A stretch of 64,000 nucleotides of DNA from Erpobdella octoculata (Eukaryota > Annelida > Clitellata > Hirudinida > Erpobdellidae): the NCBI GenBank assembly GCA_963978895.1, contig OZ022239.1, forward strand, positions 31,445,517 through 31,509,516. Reading direction: 5' to 3'. Made by a program: the position numbers and the translations under genes. The notes below the pieces were generated by a model that saw only the letters and a list, made by a program, of their open reading frames with translations, was not told where the DNA came from and made no database searches. Below are positions 50,621-64,000 of the stretch, piece by piece. Numbering within the stretch: position 1 is the stretch's first letter; each line of letters begins with the position of its first letter.

Positions 50621-51878
50621 TCTCTCTCTATCTCTCTATCTCTCTTCATCTTTATCTTTCTCTCTTTACATCTCCGTGTACCTCACAATTTACGATCCGT
50701 CGTTTATTTGACTTTTCGCAAACACCGGCTGACACCACAATGACCACTTACCACCAGCTTCAATCGGCCTGATGATGATGATGATGACGATAATGATGTG
50801 CACATATACATATTCATAGCCAAATGTCCATATTTTTATACTGATAGGTTTATATAATCACAAACTCAACATCGAAATGAACGCATAGGTAGGTGTTCTA
50901 CACTCTACATCTATCCTACACATACATACTTAAGCCGATGACATACCCCACACTCGCTATACTCTTGATTTTCCACTGAACACACCCTTTATCATTATTT
51001 GGTGTCATTAGTCATTCTATCTGTAATCGGCTCGATGCTCCACTCCAGTTCTAGCCGTTAGCCGGTGAGCTGAGAGGTGAGCTGCAGTCAAATAAGTCGT
51101 CAAAGAATAATTTCAACCGCACAGCCACGTCTAGCCGGACCTGTCGAGTTTAGAATAATCACTCTATTGAGAAATTCTTCATGGCTTAGCGCTTCAATCG
51201 AGCTTAAATCTGGGTCGTAGTATTTCTTAAATATTATTTCCACAAACGTACATACACACACAGACACACAGAAGTGACTATTCACGCACACTTCCAATAC
51301 TCAACAATCGGGATATCGCCACAAACATCGCTACGTGCGATCGCTCACTCATAGTCATATTAGTACGATAATCGCTATACGCTTTCAGATATAGCCAGAT
51401 ACACTACACGACGTTTTGAGGACTTCACTAATAGCGCGAAATACGCCGGCTGTGTGTGACTTGTGGATAAATTTTTCCAAAAGAGAAAAAATAAACCTTC
51501 GGATTGCTTTCGGTGTCAATCATCTAGTATATCATTTCGGTGTTTTGTAAAAGAAGAAAAAAGTTAAATTCTGCTGTAGGCCGTAGAAGTTATTGAGCAG
51601 TAGTAGTAGTAGTGGTAAGTAACTTTTGCTTGTAACTTTTTTTATCGCTTTCACTCGCTGTTCTTGCTTTATTTGCTTTTATTTCAAGCTGTGTGGTAAT
51701 GTTTTTATAACCAGCTGCTGTTTACTAGTCTGGCAAATCGTTTGCTTGGTGTTTTTATACGGACTGTGCATGGATATTTCGTATATCAAACTAGCAATTA
51801 CGTGAATAATCTCTTAATTTCGAGTATTTGATTTTTTTGTTTGTTTTGTTCTGCTTTTCGAGTTCGCTTTCAAAGAAA
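50621..51878. other. Upstream flank of the plakin gene
   Basis: No exon is confirmed. A minus-strand stretch (51100-51230) reads KYYDPDLSSIEALSHEEFLN then RVIILNSTGPARRG and stops; not recognised. Just before the first plakin exon, a strong pyrimidine tract ends in CTTTTCGAG at 51862, so that exon may be preceded by an intron or receive a spliced leader. An in-frame TAA lies at 51807-51809. Confidence 0.4.
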
Positions 51879-63567
<11,689 letters not shown>

Positions 63568-64000
63568 TCATGATAAAAAGAATAATAATGATGATGATTA
63601 CGAATGATGATGAGCAATAATAATGATGATTACTGAAAAATGTAAAATCGTTGCTTGGATGAAAATTTTAGGATGTAGGGAGAGGGTGGTACAGGTAGAG
63701 AAGGGGATCATACGTTTCCATACCTGCAGGTCGTGTGACCTTATGTAACCTAGCCCTATTATTCTTCTTTTGGAGGATTACACCACATCAGATGTCATTG
63801 CCCTTTAATCATCTCGTTTTATCTCTTTCTCGTTGTAAACAGAATCTTTTTTGTAGCAATTTGGAGATCATCATCATCATCATCATCATCATGTTGATTT
63901 ATTTATTTCTCCTCGTGAATTATTCACAAGCGGGCTTTTATTATTTATATTTATAAAAACTATAATTTAATTGTAGAAGCCGTCATGCACAGTTAAAAAA
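63568..64000. other. 3' flank of the plakin gene
   Basis: GAT/AAT simple repeats directly after the stop, then AT-rich DNA with a TCATCA array (63867-63892). No canonical polyadenylation signal stands out and no further gene is seen. Confidence 0.4.

Overview
This is a nuclear genome window from a eukaryote, most likely an invertebrate animal. A lophotrochozoan such as an annelid or mollusc is my guess, but the sequence alone does not settle it. It is AT-rich and intron-rich, packed with microsatellites, and carries Helitron, hAT, CR1-like LINE and restriction-like-endonuclease LINE remains. There are no operons, CRISPR arrays or bacterial signals. Four host genes can be assembled exon by exon from reading frame, intron phase and GT/AG borders.

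Left part (1-3.1 kb): a hAT transposase fragment runs off the left edge (minus strand). The first coding exon of a neuronal-calcium-sensor type EF-hand protein (2994-3101, minus) follows, and the rest of that gene lies off the window. From 3.1 to 11 kb there are repeats, a fold-back element and two weak exon candidates.

Centre-left (11.0-24.2 kb, minus): a classical calpain of 20 recognised exons. Together they give 2313 nt, an exact multiple of three, encoding 770 aa plus stop. All three catalytic residues, the C2-like domain, the penta-EF-hand domain and the true C-terminus are present. The 5' end is not found. Its introns hold long tandem repeats and a 969-bp hAT element with a perfect 8-bp target duplication. 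Just upstream, a restriction-like-endonuclease LINE fragment sits inside an (ACT)n microsatellite.

Centre-right (26.9-43 kb): mostly mobile DNA. It contains a 628-bp element with inverted repeats and an 8-bp target duplication, a CR1-like LINE with nearly full RT, a Helitron with an internally deleted Rep/helicase gene, and many short Helitrons that share 3' ends in CTAG and abut (TA)n arrays. The small four-exon gene for mitochondrial ATP synthase subunit e (43649-48336, minus) is split by a 3.9-kb intron full of such elements.

Right part (51.9-63.6 kb, plus): a 14-exon plakin of about 894 aa, with spectrin-like repeats, an embedded SH3 domain and C-terminal plakin repeats. No actin-binding CH domains or long rod are seen in the window. 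It is divergent from the ATP synthase gene. The host genes do not form a pathway: a Ca2+-activated protease, a Ca2+ sensor, a respiratory-chain subunit and a cytoskeletal linker sit side by side. I found no convincing new biological system. The most interesting points are the Helitron/(TA)n association, the microsatellite-nested LINE, the compact plakin and the relaxed splice donors.
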